DNA from: Polynucleobacter sp. Tro8-14-1
GTDB lineage: Bacteria > Pseudomonadota > Gammaproteobacteria > Burkholderiales > Burkholderiaceae
DNA length: 64,000 nt
NCBI RefSeq assembly: GCF_018881655.1
Contig: NZ_JACVPX010000001.1
Span: forward strand, 372,001 to 436,000
Direction: 5' to 3'
The notes beneath the pieces were generated by a model, which did not search any database, was not told where the DNA came from, and saw only the letters and a program-made list of their open reading frames with translations. The position numbers and the translations under genes were made by a program. Shown one piece after another: positions 28,758 to 38,275 of this stretch (position 1 is the stretch's first letter; each line of letters opens with the position of its first letter).

Positions 28758-31179
28758 GAATGCTTTAGTTTGCTATCACTGTTCAAGCCAGATTCTCCCG
28801 GGGGAATTAACTGAGGCGGAACTGGGTGGTGAGACGCGTCCATTCTGTTGTCCAGGTTGTATGGCAATTGCGCAAACAATTCATGGAGAAGGCCTAGAAG
28901 TTTTTTATGCTAGGCGTTCTCAGTCGGGTGATAAGCCAGCAGCCTATCTTGCAAGTGATGAGATTCCGGTGAAGCTCAAGCCTTATGACGATCCTTCATT
29001 GCGAGGCCGTTTCACCCGTTCATCTGGAGGGGAGGGTGATCTTGAAACCACTCTACGTTTAGAAAAAATTCGATGTGCAGCTTGTGTTTGGCTGTGCGAG
29101 CAACATTTGCGTCGTAATGCAGGTGTTAAGGATGTGCAAATCAATTACGTTACTCAAAAAGTAATGGTGCGTTTTTCTCCAGATAAAACGAGCTTAGCAA
29201 GACTGCTTTTTGAAATTGAGCGCATTGGTTATGAGGCTTGGCCATTTGAGCCCTCCCAATCATTAGATCGCGCTAAAAAGGAAAGGCGCCACCTTCTTTT
29301 GCGACTGGGGGTAGCAATGCTCGGCATGATGCAGGTCATGATGTATGCCTGGCCAACGTATGTTGGTGCTGATATCACTCCAGAATTTGAGATTCTTTTA
29401 GGTTGGACTAGCTGGTTATTGACTGTTCCTGTGATGGTCTACTCAGCAGGTCCAATATTCCAGTCGGCTTGGCGAAGTGTGCAGTCTTTTAAGCAAACGC
29501 ATATGTTGGGAATGGATGTTCCTATTGCATTAGCTTTAGCTTTGGCATTTATTGCGGGCACTATTAATTTAGTTGCCGGTGTTGGGCATACTTACTTTGA
29601 TTCCATCACCATGTTTGTGGCATTTATCTTGGCGGCCAGATATGTGGAGCTATTAGCAAGACAAGATGCGCAAGGTGGAGCAGAGGCTTTAGCTAAACAA
29701 CTGCCTGCAACATGTGAGCGGGCATTGAACTATCCAGCATCACAAGAAATTGAAGTGGTTCCCGTGGTTAATTGCAATCCTGGGGAAGTGTTACGAGTTT
29801 CTCCAGGGGAAGTGGTGCCTGCTGACGGTATCCTGATTGAAAATGTGAGTGCTTTAGACGAGTCTTTGCTCACAGGCGAATCTAAGCCGGTTGAGAAAAA
29901 GATTGGTGACCGTGTGTACGCTGGTACTCACAACATACTGAATCCATTGTTCATGCGAATTGAGGCAGTGGGGCAATCAACCCGTATCGCCGGAATTGCT
30001 TCCTTATTAGATCAAGCATTACTTGCTAAACCAGTCATGGTGAGTCTTGCTGAAAAGTGGACTGCTTATTTTGTTGCCTTTTTACTATTCGGTGCGTTTG
30101 CTTCGTCCGCTATTTGGCTGTACTTTGACCCTAGTCGTGCGTGGACAGTTTTAGTTTCTGTTCTAGTTGCCAGTTGCCCTTGTGCTTTATCGCTAGCAGT
30201 TCCAACCGCTATGGCAGCAGCGCAAGGTGCGGTAACTAAATTAGGTTTACTGATTGTGCGTGGTCATGTGATGGAAGGTTTGGCAAAAGCAACTGATTTG
30301 GTGTTGGATAAGACCGGCACACTAACGATGGGTCAGCCAGAGTTGCAAGAGGTCATTAATTTGCGTACGGGCTATCGACGTGAAGATGCCTTGGCCTTAG
30401 CTACGGCATTAGAGGCGGGGCAAAGGCATCCGTTGGCACTTTCTTTGATGCGTGCCGCTACTGCTGAAAATTTATCTTTACCTACATTGAGTGAACCAGT
30501 GATTAATCAACTGGGAAAAGGTTTAAGTTCGGGCGAGTATCGCTTGGGAAGCGCCTTGTGGCTGGGGGTAGAGCAGAGTGCGCAATTAGGGCAATACGGT
30601 CAGGTGCATTTAGCGGATGCACAAGGATTGATAGCCAGCTTTGTATTTTTGGACACGCCTAGAGCAGGATTAGAGCAATTCCTAAAAGTAGTGAAGTCTA
30701 GAAAGATTGCAGTGCATTTAGTTTCTGGTGATGATCGCGCCACGGTTGCATGGTGGGCCCAGCATGTTGGCATCGAGCATTATCAAGGTGGCTGTACGCC
30801 TGAGGATAAGTATGGCTACATTGCAAGACTGCAAAAAGAAAATCGTTTTGTATGGGCCATCGGCGATGGTGTGAACGATGCACCTTTGCTTGCTCGTGCT
30901 GATATTTCTATTGCAGTTGGCGCTGGTGCACCGTTGGCAGCTGCTGGAGCCGATGCAATTCTGACGGCTAGTTCTTTAGAGCCTTTAGCAAAGACTTTAT
31001 TGTTGGCCGATAAAACTCAGGCAATCATCAAAGAAAACTTATGGTGGGCCTTGGCTTACAACTTGCTGGCTATTCCTGCTGCAATGATGGGCTTAGTAAA
31101 TCCCTGGGTTGCTGGGATCGGGATGTCGCTTTCTTCGTTAGCCGTGACTTTAAATGCCTGGCGTTTACGAAAGGCTTAG
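28747..31179 (+). CDS. ccoI: Cation-translocating P-type ATPase, cbb3 oxidase copper ATPase
   Basis: CYHCSSQI...CCPGC, IRCAACVWLCE, SCPCALSLAVP, DKTGTLT, GDGVNDAP; next to ccoS and ccoNOQP. Confidence 0.93.
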   Translation: MNKKNALVCYHCSSQILPGELTEAELGGETRPFCCPGCMAIAQTIHGEGLEVFYARRSQSGDKPAAYLASDEIPVKLKPYDDPSLRGRFTRSSGGEGDLETTLRLEKIRCAACVWLCEQHLRRNAGVKDVQINYVTQKVMVRFSPDKTSLARLLFEIERIGYEAWPFEPSQSLDRAKKERRHLLLRLGVAMLGMMQVMMYAWPTYVGADITPEFEILLGWTSWLLTVPVMVYSAGPIFQSAWRSVQSFKQTHMLGMDVPIALALALAFIAGTINLVAGVGHTYFDSITMFVAFILAARYVELLARQDAQGGAEALAKQLPATCERALNYPASQEIEVVPVVNCNPGEVLRVSPGEVVPADGILIENVSALDESLLTGESKPVEKKIGDRVYAGTHNILNPLFMRIEAVGQSTRIAGIASLLDQALLAKPVMVSLAEKWTAYFVAFLLFGAFASSAIWLYFDPSRAWTVLVSVLVASCPCALSLAVPTAMAAAQGAVTKLGLLIVRGHVMEGLAKATDLVLDKTGTLTMGQPELQEVINLRTGYRREDALALATALEAGQRHPLALSLMRAATAENLSLPTLSEPVINQLGKGLSSGEYRLGSALWLGVEQSAQLGQYGQVHLADAQGLIASFVFLDTPRAGLEQFLKVVKSRKIAVHLVSGDDRATVAWWAQHVGIEHYQGGCTPEDKYGYIARLQKENRFVWAIGDGVNDAPLLARADISIAVGAGAPLAAAGADAILTASSLEPLAKTLLLADKTQAIIKENLWWALAYNLLAIPAAMMGLVNPWVAGIGMSLSSLAVTLNAWRLRKA

Positions 31180-31188
31180 ACTATAGGA

Positions 31189-31368
31189 ATGGAAAGTTTA
31201 TTTCTTCTAATCCCTTTATCGCTGGTCTTAGTCGGCCTTTTGGCTTGGATTTTGCGCTGGTCCATTAAGAGTGGGCAATTTGATGATTTGGATGGTCCTG
31301 GGCACGCTATTTTGATGGATGATGACACTCCAGCGCCCCAAAAAGTTAGTGAACACTCTCAAAAATAG
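31189..31368 (+). CDS. ccoS: cbb3-type cytochrome oxidase assembly protein CcoS (absent from the ORF track)
   Basis: MESLFLLIPLSLVLVGLLAWILRWSIKSGQFDDLDGPGHAILMDDDTPAPQKVSEHSQK; ATAGGA before ATG. Confidence 0.93.
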   Translation: MESLFLLIPLSLVLVGLLAWILRWSIKSGQFDDLDGPGHAILMDDDTPAPQKVSEHSQK

Positions 31369-31439
31369 CCAAATTGCTATTAGCCTAGAGAAATCTAGGG
31401 TTTATCTTCACAGCGCTCCCTGAATTTGCCCCACCCTTT

Positions 31440-31453
31440 TTGATATAGATCAA
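31440..31453 (+). promoter_or_regulatory. FNR/ANR binding box upstream of ccoN
   Basis: TTGATATAGATCAA, exact match to TTGATNNNNATCAA. Confidence 0.88.
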
Positions 31454-31534
31454 ATCCCCCTTGGGGCTCTACTTTGATAATCAATCCAGTCTATTTGGAT
31501 TATGTCGCAGTTTGGTCACAAAAAAGGAGAAACC

Positions 31535-32977
31535 ATGGGACTTACCGTGGGGAGTAATCAAGATACCTTCAATTACAAGGTTGTCAGCCAATTTGCCATC
31601 GTTACTGTGCTTTGGGGAATTGTTGGCATGCTCGTGGGGGTTATCCTCGCAGCCCAGTTGATCTGGCCTGAAATCACTTTTAATATTCCTTGGTTGAGTT
31701 ATGGTCGCTTGCGTCCTTTACACACCAATGCAGTGATTTTTGCTTTTGGCGGTTCTGCACTATTCGCAACGTCGTACTACATTGTGCAACGCACATGCCA
31801 GGTTCGACTCTTCTGTGACAAGTTAGCGGCATTTACTTTTTGGGGATGGCAAGCGGTGATTGTTTCTGCTGCCATTACTTTGCCGTTAGGTATTACTACT
31901 TCCAAAGAGTACGCTGAACTAGAGTGGCCAATTGATATCTTGATCACAATCGTTTGGGTTGCTTATGCGATTGTGTTCTTCGGCACTGTGATCAAGCGCA
32001 AGACTAAACATATTTACGTTTCTAACTGGTTCTTTGGTGCTTACATCTTGACGATTGCGGTATTGCACATCGTTAACAATATGGAAATGCCAGCTAGCCT
32101 CTTTAAGTCTTATTCAGCATATGCTGGCGCACAAGATGCCATGATTCAGTGGTGGTATGGCCACAATGCGGTAGGCTTCTTCTTGACTACCAGCTTCTTG
32201 GGCATGATGTATTACTTCATTCCTAAGCAGGCTGAACGTCCAATCTACTCATATCGTTTGTCTATTGTTCACTTCTGGGCTTTGAACTTTACGTATATGT
32301 GGGCAGGTCCTCACCACTTGCAACACACCTCTTTGCCAGACTGGACTCAGTCTTTAGGGATGGTTTTCTCATTGATCTTATTGGCACCATCATGGGGTGG
32401 CATGATCAACGGCATCATGACATTGTCTGGCGCGTGGTACAAATTGCGCCGTGATCCGATCTTGAAATTCTTGGTAGTTGCCTTGTCTTTCTACGGCATG
32501 TCTACCTTCGAAGGTTCCATGATGTCTATCAAGACAGTGAATAGCTTGTCTCACTACACAGACTGGACTATTGGTCACGTTCACTCAGGTGCTTTAGGCT
32601 GGGTTGCCATGATTACGATTGGTTCCCTTTATTACCTTATTCCACGTTTAGTAGGTCAGAAGGATATGTACAGCACCAAGTTAATTGAAGTGCATTTTTG
32701 GATTGCAACTATCGGCGTGGTGATCTATATCGCTGCTATGTGGATTGCTGGGGTAATGCAAGGCTTGATGTGGAGAGCATTCGAGCCAGACGGAACTTTG
32801 ACTTACAGCTTCGTTGAGTCTGTTAAAGCAACTTATCCCTTCTATGTCATTCGTTTGTTAGGCGGCTTGTGCTACTTAAGCGGTATGTTTGTAATGGCTT
32901 ATAACGTCTACAAAACAGTGGTTGGTAAAAAATTCATTGACGCTGCAATTCCACAAGCGTCTGTAGCAGCTCATTAA
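31535..32977 (+). CDS. ccoN: cbb3-type cytochrome c oxidase subunit I
   Basis: [72 protein letters not shown]-type motifs; AAGGAG before ATG at 31535 (ORF track starts at 31502). Confidence 0.96.
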   Translation: MGLTVGSNQDTFNYKVVSQFAIVTVLWGIVGMLVGVILAAQLIWPEITFNIPWLSYGRLRPLHTNAVIFAFGGSALFATSYYIVQRTCQVRLFCDKLAAFTFWGWQAVIVSAAITLPLGITTSKEYAELEWPIDILITIVWVAYAIVFFGTVIKRKTKHIYVSNWFFGAYILTIAVLHIVNNMEMPASLFKSYSAYAGAQDAMIQWWYGHNAVGFFLTTSFLGMMYYFIPKQAERPIYSYRLSIVHFWALNFTYMWAGPHHLQHTSLPDWTQSLGMVFSLILLAPSWGGMINGIMTLSGAWYKLRRDPILKFLVVALSFYGMSTFEGSMMSIKTVNSLSHYTDWTIGHVHSGALGWVAMITIGSLYYLIPRLVGQKDMYSTKLIEVHFWIATIGVVIYIAAMWIAGVMQGLMWRAFEPDGTLTYSFVESVKATYPFYVIRLLGGLCYLSGMFVMAYNVYKTVVGKKFIDAAIPQASVAAH

Positions 32978-32987
32978 GGATAAGAAC

Positions 32988-33638
32988 ATGTCAGAACAAC
33001 GTCGATTTTTCTCCCACGAAACGCTTGAGCGTAATGTTGGTTGGCTGATTATTGCTACTATTGCGGCAATCTCGATTGCCGGTCTGGTACAGATCGTGCC
33101 ATTATTTTTCCAACACTCAACTACTGAGCCAAGCCCAGGCGTTGAGCCATATTCCGCTTTGCGTTTAGCTGGTCGTGATATCTATCAGCGAGAAGGCTGT
33201 ATGGGTTGTCATTCACAGCAAATTCGTACACTACGATCTGAAGTAGAGCGCTACGGCCCATACTCTTTGGCTGGTGAGTCAGTATTTGATCATCCATTCC
33301 TCTGGGGCAGCAAACGTACCGGCCCAGATTTGGCACGTGTAGGTGGGCGCTATTCAGATGCATGGCATCAAATTCACTTGAATAACCCACGCGACGTAGT
33401 TCCAGAGTCCAATATGCCTGCGTACCCATACTTGGGTAAGAATGCTGCTGATGCAGATAGCATTCAATCGCATATGGTTGCTATGCGTCGTTTAGGTGTT
33501 CCGTACACTGATGAGCAAATTGCTAATGCACCCAAAGAGCTTGAAGGTAAAACCGAATTAGATGCATTGGTTGCCTACTTGCAGGGTCTTGGCATTAACC
33601 GTAGATACATCACTGTTGATGAGGTGGTTGCTAAGTAA
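32988..33638 (+). CDS. ccoO: cbb3-type cytochrome c oxidase subunit II
   Basis: [36 protein letters not shown]. Confidence 0.96.
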   Translation: MSEQRRFFSHETLERNVGWLIIATIAAISIAGLVQIVPLFFQHSTTEPSPGVEPYSALRLAGRDIYQREGCMGCHSQQIRTLRSEVERYGPYSLAGESVFDHPFLWGSKRTGPDLARVGGRYSDAWHQIHLNNPRDVVPESNMPAYPYLGKNAADADSIQSHMVAMRRLGVPYTDEQIANAPKELEGKTELDALVAYLQGLGINRRYITVDEVVAK

Positions 33639-33657
33639 TTCTTGGCAATTGAGAACT

Positions 33658-33825
33658 ATGCAAAATATTGCTCCTTACCTCTCAGCAATCTCTACCGTGC
33701 TTGGCTTGGTAGTTTTTATTGGAATCGTTTGGTGGGCTTGGTCTGCAAAAAGACAGCCTGCTAATCAAGAATCCGCCGAACTTCCGTTCGATCTTCCCGA
33801 TGAATTCAGTAAGGATAAATCATGA
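33658..33825 (+). CDS. ccoQ: cbb3-type oxidase subunit CcoQ/FixQ
   Basis: MQNIAPYLSAISTVLGLVVFIGIVWWAWSAKRQPANQESAELPFDLPDEFSKDKS; internal start of ORF 33562..33825. Confidence 0.88.
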   Translation: MQNIAPYLSAISTVLGLVVFIGIVWWAWSAKRQPANQESAELPFDLPDEFSKDKS

Positions 33826-34748
33826 GTGACTTTCTTGGTGCCGGTTGGAGTGCCTATATCGCCTTAGTAACATTGGTTGGTATTTTTTGGTGCATCTGGC
33901 TATTATTTTCTCAACGTAAGACCAAGGTAACGCTAAAGCCTGACGGCCAAGTAGCTGATACTGGACATGTTTGGGACGGCGATCTGCGTGAGTTAAATAA
34001 CCCATTGCCACGTTGGTGGATGTGGATGTTCTTGATCTCTTGTATCTTTGCTTTAGTGTATTTAGTTCTCTATCCAGGGCTTGGTTCATACCCAGGCCTC
34101 TTAGGCTACAGTACTGATGGCGCTTTGATGAAGTCAATGACTACTGCAAATGATGAGCTCAAGCCTGTCTATGCGAAGTACGTCAAGATGGATGTTGAGC
34201 AAGTGGCAGCCGATCCTAAAGCCCGCGAAATGGGTCAACGCCTCTTCCTGAATTCTTGTGCACAGTGTCATGGCTCTGATGCTGGAGGCGCTAAAGGCTT
34301 CCCGAATTTGACTGATGGCGACTGGCTATATGGCGGCTCACCAGAAAATATCAAAGCCTCCATTACTTATGGGCGCGGCGGTGTAATGCCTCCATTCCCG
34401 CAATTGGATAGCAATCAAATTATTGATGTCGCCAACTATGTTCGTAGTCTTTCGGGCTTGCCAGCAGATAACGCTAAAGCAGCTCGAGGTGCGCAGGTAT
34501 TTAGCGCAAACTGCGTGGCCTGTCATGGTCCTGACGGTAAAGGTAATATCGCCTTAGGTGCTCCGAATTTGACAGATAAAGTATGGTTATATGGCTCATC
34601 AGAAGCAACGATCGTGGAGACTGTCACTAAAGGCCGTATGGCTATGATGCCTGCTCAAGACAAAGTATTGAGTCCTGAGAAGATTCAGCTGTTAACCGCT
34701 TATGTCTGGGGTTTATCTAACAATAAACAACCAGCTGCAGCCAAATAA
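33822..34748 (+). CDS. ccoP: cbb3-type cytochrome c oxidase subunit III (diheme)
   Basis: Two CxxCH sites (CAQCHGSD, CVACHGPD); GHVWDGDLRELNNPLPRWWMW. Confidence 0.96.
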   Translation: MSDFLGAGWSAYIALVTLVGIFWCIWLLFSQRKTKVTLKPDGQVADTGHVWDGDLRELNNPLPRWWMWMFLISCIFALVYLVLYPGLGSYPGLLGYSTDGALMKSMTTANDELKPVYAKYVKMDVEQVAADPKAREMGQRLFLNSCAQCHGSDAGGAKGFPNLTDGDWLYGGSPENIKASITYGRGGVMPPFPQLDSNQIIDVANYVRSLSGLPADNAKAARGAQVFSANCVACHGPDGKGNIALGAPNLTDKVWLYGSSEATIVETVTKGRMAMMPAQDKVLSPEKIQLLTAYVWGLSNNKQPAAAK

Positions 34749-34757
34749 GATTAGTCA

Positions 34758-36218
34758 TTGGTGTCAGATATTTTGCCGGGTGGTAAACCTGTTCCGATAG
34801 AAGTCATTGAAGAATCTCTTTACGAGGTCCGGCGAAAGATTTACCCGCGTTCAGTATCTGGGCTCTTTGCCCGCTGGCGCTTCATATTGGTCTTTGCAAC
34901 TCAACTGTTGTTTTATGGCTTGCCTTGGTTGAGTTGGAATGACCGTCAAGCAGTTCTCTTTGATTTAGTTCAACGTAAATTTTATATCTTCGGCCTAGTT
35001 CTTTGGCCGCAAGATGTGATTTATCTCACCCTCTTACTCATACTTTCTGCGCTCGCTTTATTTCTGTTTACTGCAGTGGCTGGACGCTTATTCTGCGGAT
35101 ACGCATGTCCCCAGACCGTCTACACCGAAATCTTTATGTGGATCGAGCGCAAGGTCGAGGGAGACCGTTTTGCGCGGATTCGTTTGGATGGTGAAGAGTG
35201 GCCTTGGGGTTTGCGTAAATGGCGCATCAAAATCACAAAGCATTTCCTTTGGCTTCTGATCGCCTTCTGGACCGGTTTTACCTTTATTGGCTACTTCACT
35301 CCGATTGAAACTCTGGGCGCATCATTGCTGCACCTTTCCCTAGGCCCATGGCAAACCTTCTGGTTAGGGTTTTATAGTTTTGCAACATGGGGTAACGCAG
35401 GGTTCATGCGTGAACAAGTATGTAAATATATGTGCCCATATGCACGCTTCCAAAGTGTGATGGTAGATAAAGATACATTCTTGGTGACATACGATAAAGT
35501 GCGTGGCGAACCAAGAGGCAGTCGTAGCAAATCCGCAGATCAAGCTTCTTTGGGCTTGGGTGATTGTGTTGACTGTAGTATTTGTGTGCAGGTATGTCCG
35601 ACGGGAATTGATATCCGTGATGGCTTGCAATACATGTGTATTGGTTGCGGAGCCTGTATTGATGCCTGCAATCAGGTAATGGAAAAGGTCAACTATCCAA
35701 AAGGATTGATTCGCTATACAACCGAGCGCGCCATTGAGGATAAAGAGTCAAACCAAAGTGCCATTCGCCATATATTGCGCCCACGAGTATTAATCTATAC
35801 CGCCTTTATTACAGTTCTCGCCTCCGCTTTTCTGATTTCATTGGTAACGCGCAATCCATTACGGGTTGATGTGATGCGTGATCGCGGTGCTTTAGCTCGT
35901 GAGGTAGAAGGCGTCCGTATCGAAAACATTTATCGCATTCAGATTATGAATGCCTCTGAGCATCCAATGAGGGTGCAGGTCAAGGCTACAGGTTTAGATG
36001 ATTTAAAGATCCTGAATTCACAAGGCAAAGAAATTAAAGAAATTGAAGTTGCGCCAGCAAGCAATCAATTGCTGCCTATTAAAGTCAGCACTACGATTGG
36101 TGAGCATGAGTCTGGAAATTACCCAATTCATTTTGATGTGACTGCGCAAGAATTAACGGGAGATAAGGAAGTGATTAGAACCCGCGAAGAGAAATCTACT
36201 TTTATTATTCCCCGTTAA
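34758..36218 (+). CDS. ccoG: Cytochrome c oxidase accessory protein CcoG
   Basis: GRLFCGYACPQTVYTEIFMWIER, CVDCSICVQVCPTGIDIRDGLQYMCIGCGACIDACN; start TTG 34758 or GTG 34761. Confidence 0.93.
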   Translation: MVSDILPGGKPVPIEVIEESLYEVRRKIYPRSVSGLFARWRFILVFATQLLFYGLPWLSWNDRQAVLFDLVQRKFYIFGLVLWPQDVIYLTLLLILSALALFLFTAVAGRLFCGYACPQTVYTEIFMWIERKVEGDRFARIRLDGEEWPWGLRKWRIKITKHFLWLLIAFWTGFTFIGYFTPIETLGASLLHLSLGPWQTFWLGFYSFATWGNAGFMREQVCKYMCPYARFQSVMVDKDTFLVTYDKVRGEPRGSRSKSADQASLGLGDCVDCSICVQVCPTGIDIRDGLQYMCIGCGACIDACNQVMEKVNYPKGLIRYTTERAIEDKESNQSAIRHILRPRVLIYTAFITVLASAFLISLVTRNPLRVDVMRDRGALAREVEGVRIENIYRIQIMNASEHPMRVQVKATGLDDLKILNSQGKEIKEIEVAPASNQLLPIKVSTTIGEHESGNYPIHFDVTAQELTGDKEVIRTREEKSTFIIPR

Positions 36219-36244
36219 GCTAGAAGGCAATGGAGAGGATGGAT

Positions 36245-36448
36245 ATGACAGAACAACAAACTACTCAACCCTGGTTCAAGCAACTATGGCCATGGCTTTT
36301 AATTAGTGGACCAGCTGTCGCCGTGATTGGCTGCGCTATCACTATTTACTTGGCTATAAATTTGTATGCAGATAAACCATTGCGTGATGGCGTTGTGAAA
36401 CAGGGCTTAAAAGTTGAGCAGCTTAAAGATGCGCAGGCAGCAAAATGA
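36245..36448 (+). CDS. Short FixH-like membrane protein
   Basis: PWFKQLWPWLLISGPAVAVIGCAITIYLAINLYADKPLRDGVVKQGLKV resembles the FixH N-terminus; only about 67 aa. Confidence 0.65.
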   Translation: MTEQQTTQPWFKQLWPWLLISGPAVAVIGCAITIYLAINLYADKPLRDGVVKQGLKVEQLKDAQAAK

Positions 36449-36705
36449 AGTACCGCCTACTAATCTGGATTTTGTGGCCCTCTTTTTTGGTGGCTGGCAT
36501 GGCAGAGGGCCTGTTATTTACTGTGATCCACCCACAAGACCTTTTATTTTTTGGTTATCACCCAGATATTTCTGATGAGGGCATTTATACAATCGGGTTC
36601 TTTGTGATTTGGACCTTCTGTGCGATCTCTAGCGCGCTTACTGCTTATATCCTGCCTGGGATTGAGTCATCTGATAGCAAGGAAGTCGACCGCGGCTTAA
36701 TTTAA
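36445..36705 (+). CDS. Small membrane protein linked to the cbb3 cluster
   Basis: 86 aa, two hydrophobic segments; ATGA overlap with the FixH-like gene. Confidence 0.65.
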   Translation: MKYRLLIWILWPSFLVAGMAEGLLFTVIHPQDLLFFGYHPDISDEGIYTIGFFVIWTFCAISSALTAYILPGIESSDSKEVDRGLI

Positions 36706-37472
36706 GCCTGTTTGATTGGGATTTCTGGGCTTGTGCAGCCGTGGCAATTTGGGTTTGGGATGCCTGCTAGTTCATATAACCCGTCCATATCAATAAGTTT
36801 GATGTGGCGTTGTTTAATTTGAATGAGGCCTGACTCTGCAAAGCGTGAGAGCATGCGACTGACAGTTTCGATTTGAATCCCAAGATAGCTACCAATATCA
36901 TTACGACTCATGCGCAAGTCGAATTCATTATTCAGGTAGCCGCGTGCAGCAAGACGTTGCGAGAGGCTTAATAAAAAGGCTGCCAATCTTTCTTCTGCAC
37001 GCATCGTGCCAAGTGATAGTAGGTGGCGTTGATCATGAGTCAGCTCCCGACTCATGATTTTATGGAACTGATTTTGTAAGACGGGGATCTGCCGAGCCAA
37101 ATCTTCAAAAGCATCGTAACGAATAATGCAGACTTCGCTCTCTTCAAGAGCAATCGCATCAGACTGATAATGACCTTCACCAATACCATCAAGACCTAGA
37201 ATTTCACCGGGCAGATGAAATCCAATCACTTGTTGCCGACCGTCTTGCAGACAGAACTCTGTTTTAAGGGTGCCAAAACGAACGCTATATACAGAACTAA
37301 GTGGATCGCCGTGACGATAAAGGCTTTCACCTTTTTGAAGATGAACGCGCTCTTTAACTAAGGTATCAATCTGGGAAACTTCGCTACTATTTAATCCAAC
37401 CGGAAGGCAAAACTGACCCAGTACGCAAACTGAGCATTTGCTGGTTGGGCTATCGGTAGGTTTGTAGTTCAT
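36702..37472 (-). CDS. fnr: FNR-type transcriptional regulator (Crp/Fnr family)
   Basis: N-terminal CSVCVLGQFC (CxxCx5C) plus central VCII Cys; HTH MSRNDIGSYLGIQIETVSRMLSRF. Confidence 0.93.
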   Translation of the reverse strand: MNYKPTDSPTSKCSVCVLGQFCLPVGLNSSEVSQIDTLVKERVHLQKGESLYRHGDPLSSVYSVRFGTLKTEFCLQDGRQQVIGFHLPGEILGLDGIGEGHYQSDAIALEESEVCIIRYDAFEDLARQIPVLQNQFHKIMSRELTHDQRHLLSLGTMRAEERLAAFLLSLSQRLAARGYLNNEFDLRMSRNDIGSYLGIQIETVSRMLSRFAESGLIQIKQRHIKLIDMDGLYELAGIPNPNCHGCTSPEIPIKQA

Positions 37473-37548
37473 ATTAGGGCTGATCTATGGGTTCAGTTTA
37501 TTCTATAAGTATGAAGATTATGGCTTTTACCTATTTTCTGTTGATTTC

Positions 37549-38268
37549 ATGCTGACAACTAGCTTACTCGTTGCGGTCTTTCTGGGCGCTCTTGTGAGTG
37601 GCTGGCACTGTGCTCTGATGTGCGGTGGGATAGCGGCTGCCATAGAGCGGCCCAAAGCCCTGGAGACCCCTCTAAGACCAAAATCTGAGCTTTTTTACCT
37701 CCAATTAATCATGCATTTGGGGCGCGTCACAACTTATGTCTTATTGGGCGCTCTTGCTGCGTCAGTAGGGGTGGTTGTTTGGCAGCAAAACCTCATTCCA
37801 ATCCAGCGCCCCTTATTTGCTTTAACCTCCCTGATCTTAATTCTGATGGGTATACGTCTACTCAGAATAAGCAAGTCAGAAGGTCTGCTTGGCGGCAAAT
37901 GGTTAAGTGCAAAAATTGCGGCTTATTGGGCCAAATACTTGGGTGCTATGGCTAGCGGCCCTTCACGTTGGTTTAGCGGCATGCTATGGGGTTTGGTGCC
38001 CTGTGGATTGGTCTACAGCGTTTTACCACTCGCCTTTTTATCTGGTGATGTAGCAACTGGTGCCGCACTGATGTTGGCATTTGGTTTGGGTACATTGCCT
38101 AACCTATTACTGATCTCTAAATTTTCAGCGGCGCTGACTCAGTTTGGGCAATATCTATGGGTGAGGTATTTGGCTGCTGCACTTCTATTGATTGCAGGCG
38201 GCTTTGGTATGTATCGTGCCTGGGTATTGCCAGAAGCCTTATTAAAAGGTGGCTTCTGTATTTCTTAA
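37549..38268 (+). CDS. Sulfite exporter TauE/SafE family protein
   Basis: SGWHCALMCGGIAAAIE HCxxMCGG motif; WGLVPCGLVYSVLP; six-TM pattern. Confidence 0.85.
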   Translation: MLTTSLLVAVFLGALVSGWHCALMCGGIAAAIERPKALETPLRPKSELFYLQLIMHLGRVTTYVLLGALAASVGVVVWQQNLIPIQRPLFALTSLILILMGIRLLRISKSEGLLGGKWLSAKIAAYWAKYLGAMASGPSRWFSGMLWGLVPCGLVYSVLPLAFLSGDVATGAALMLAFGLGTLPNLLLISKFSAALTQFGQYLWVRYLAAALLLIAGGFGMYRAWVLPEALLKGGFCIS

Positions 38269-38275
38269 GTCGCTA

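Noticed and set aside
28676-28879. Minus-strand ORF with YLSAYLSAYLSDY repeats
   Set aside because: The repeat peptide is a direct by-product of the 12-bp DNA tandem repeat read backwards and the ORF overlaps ccoI; no RBS or family support
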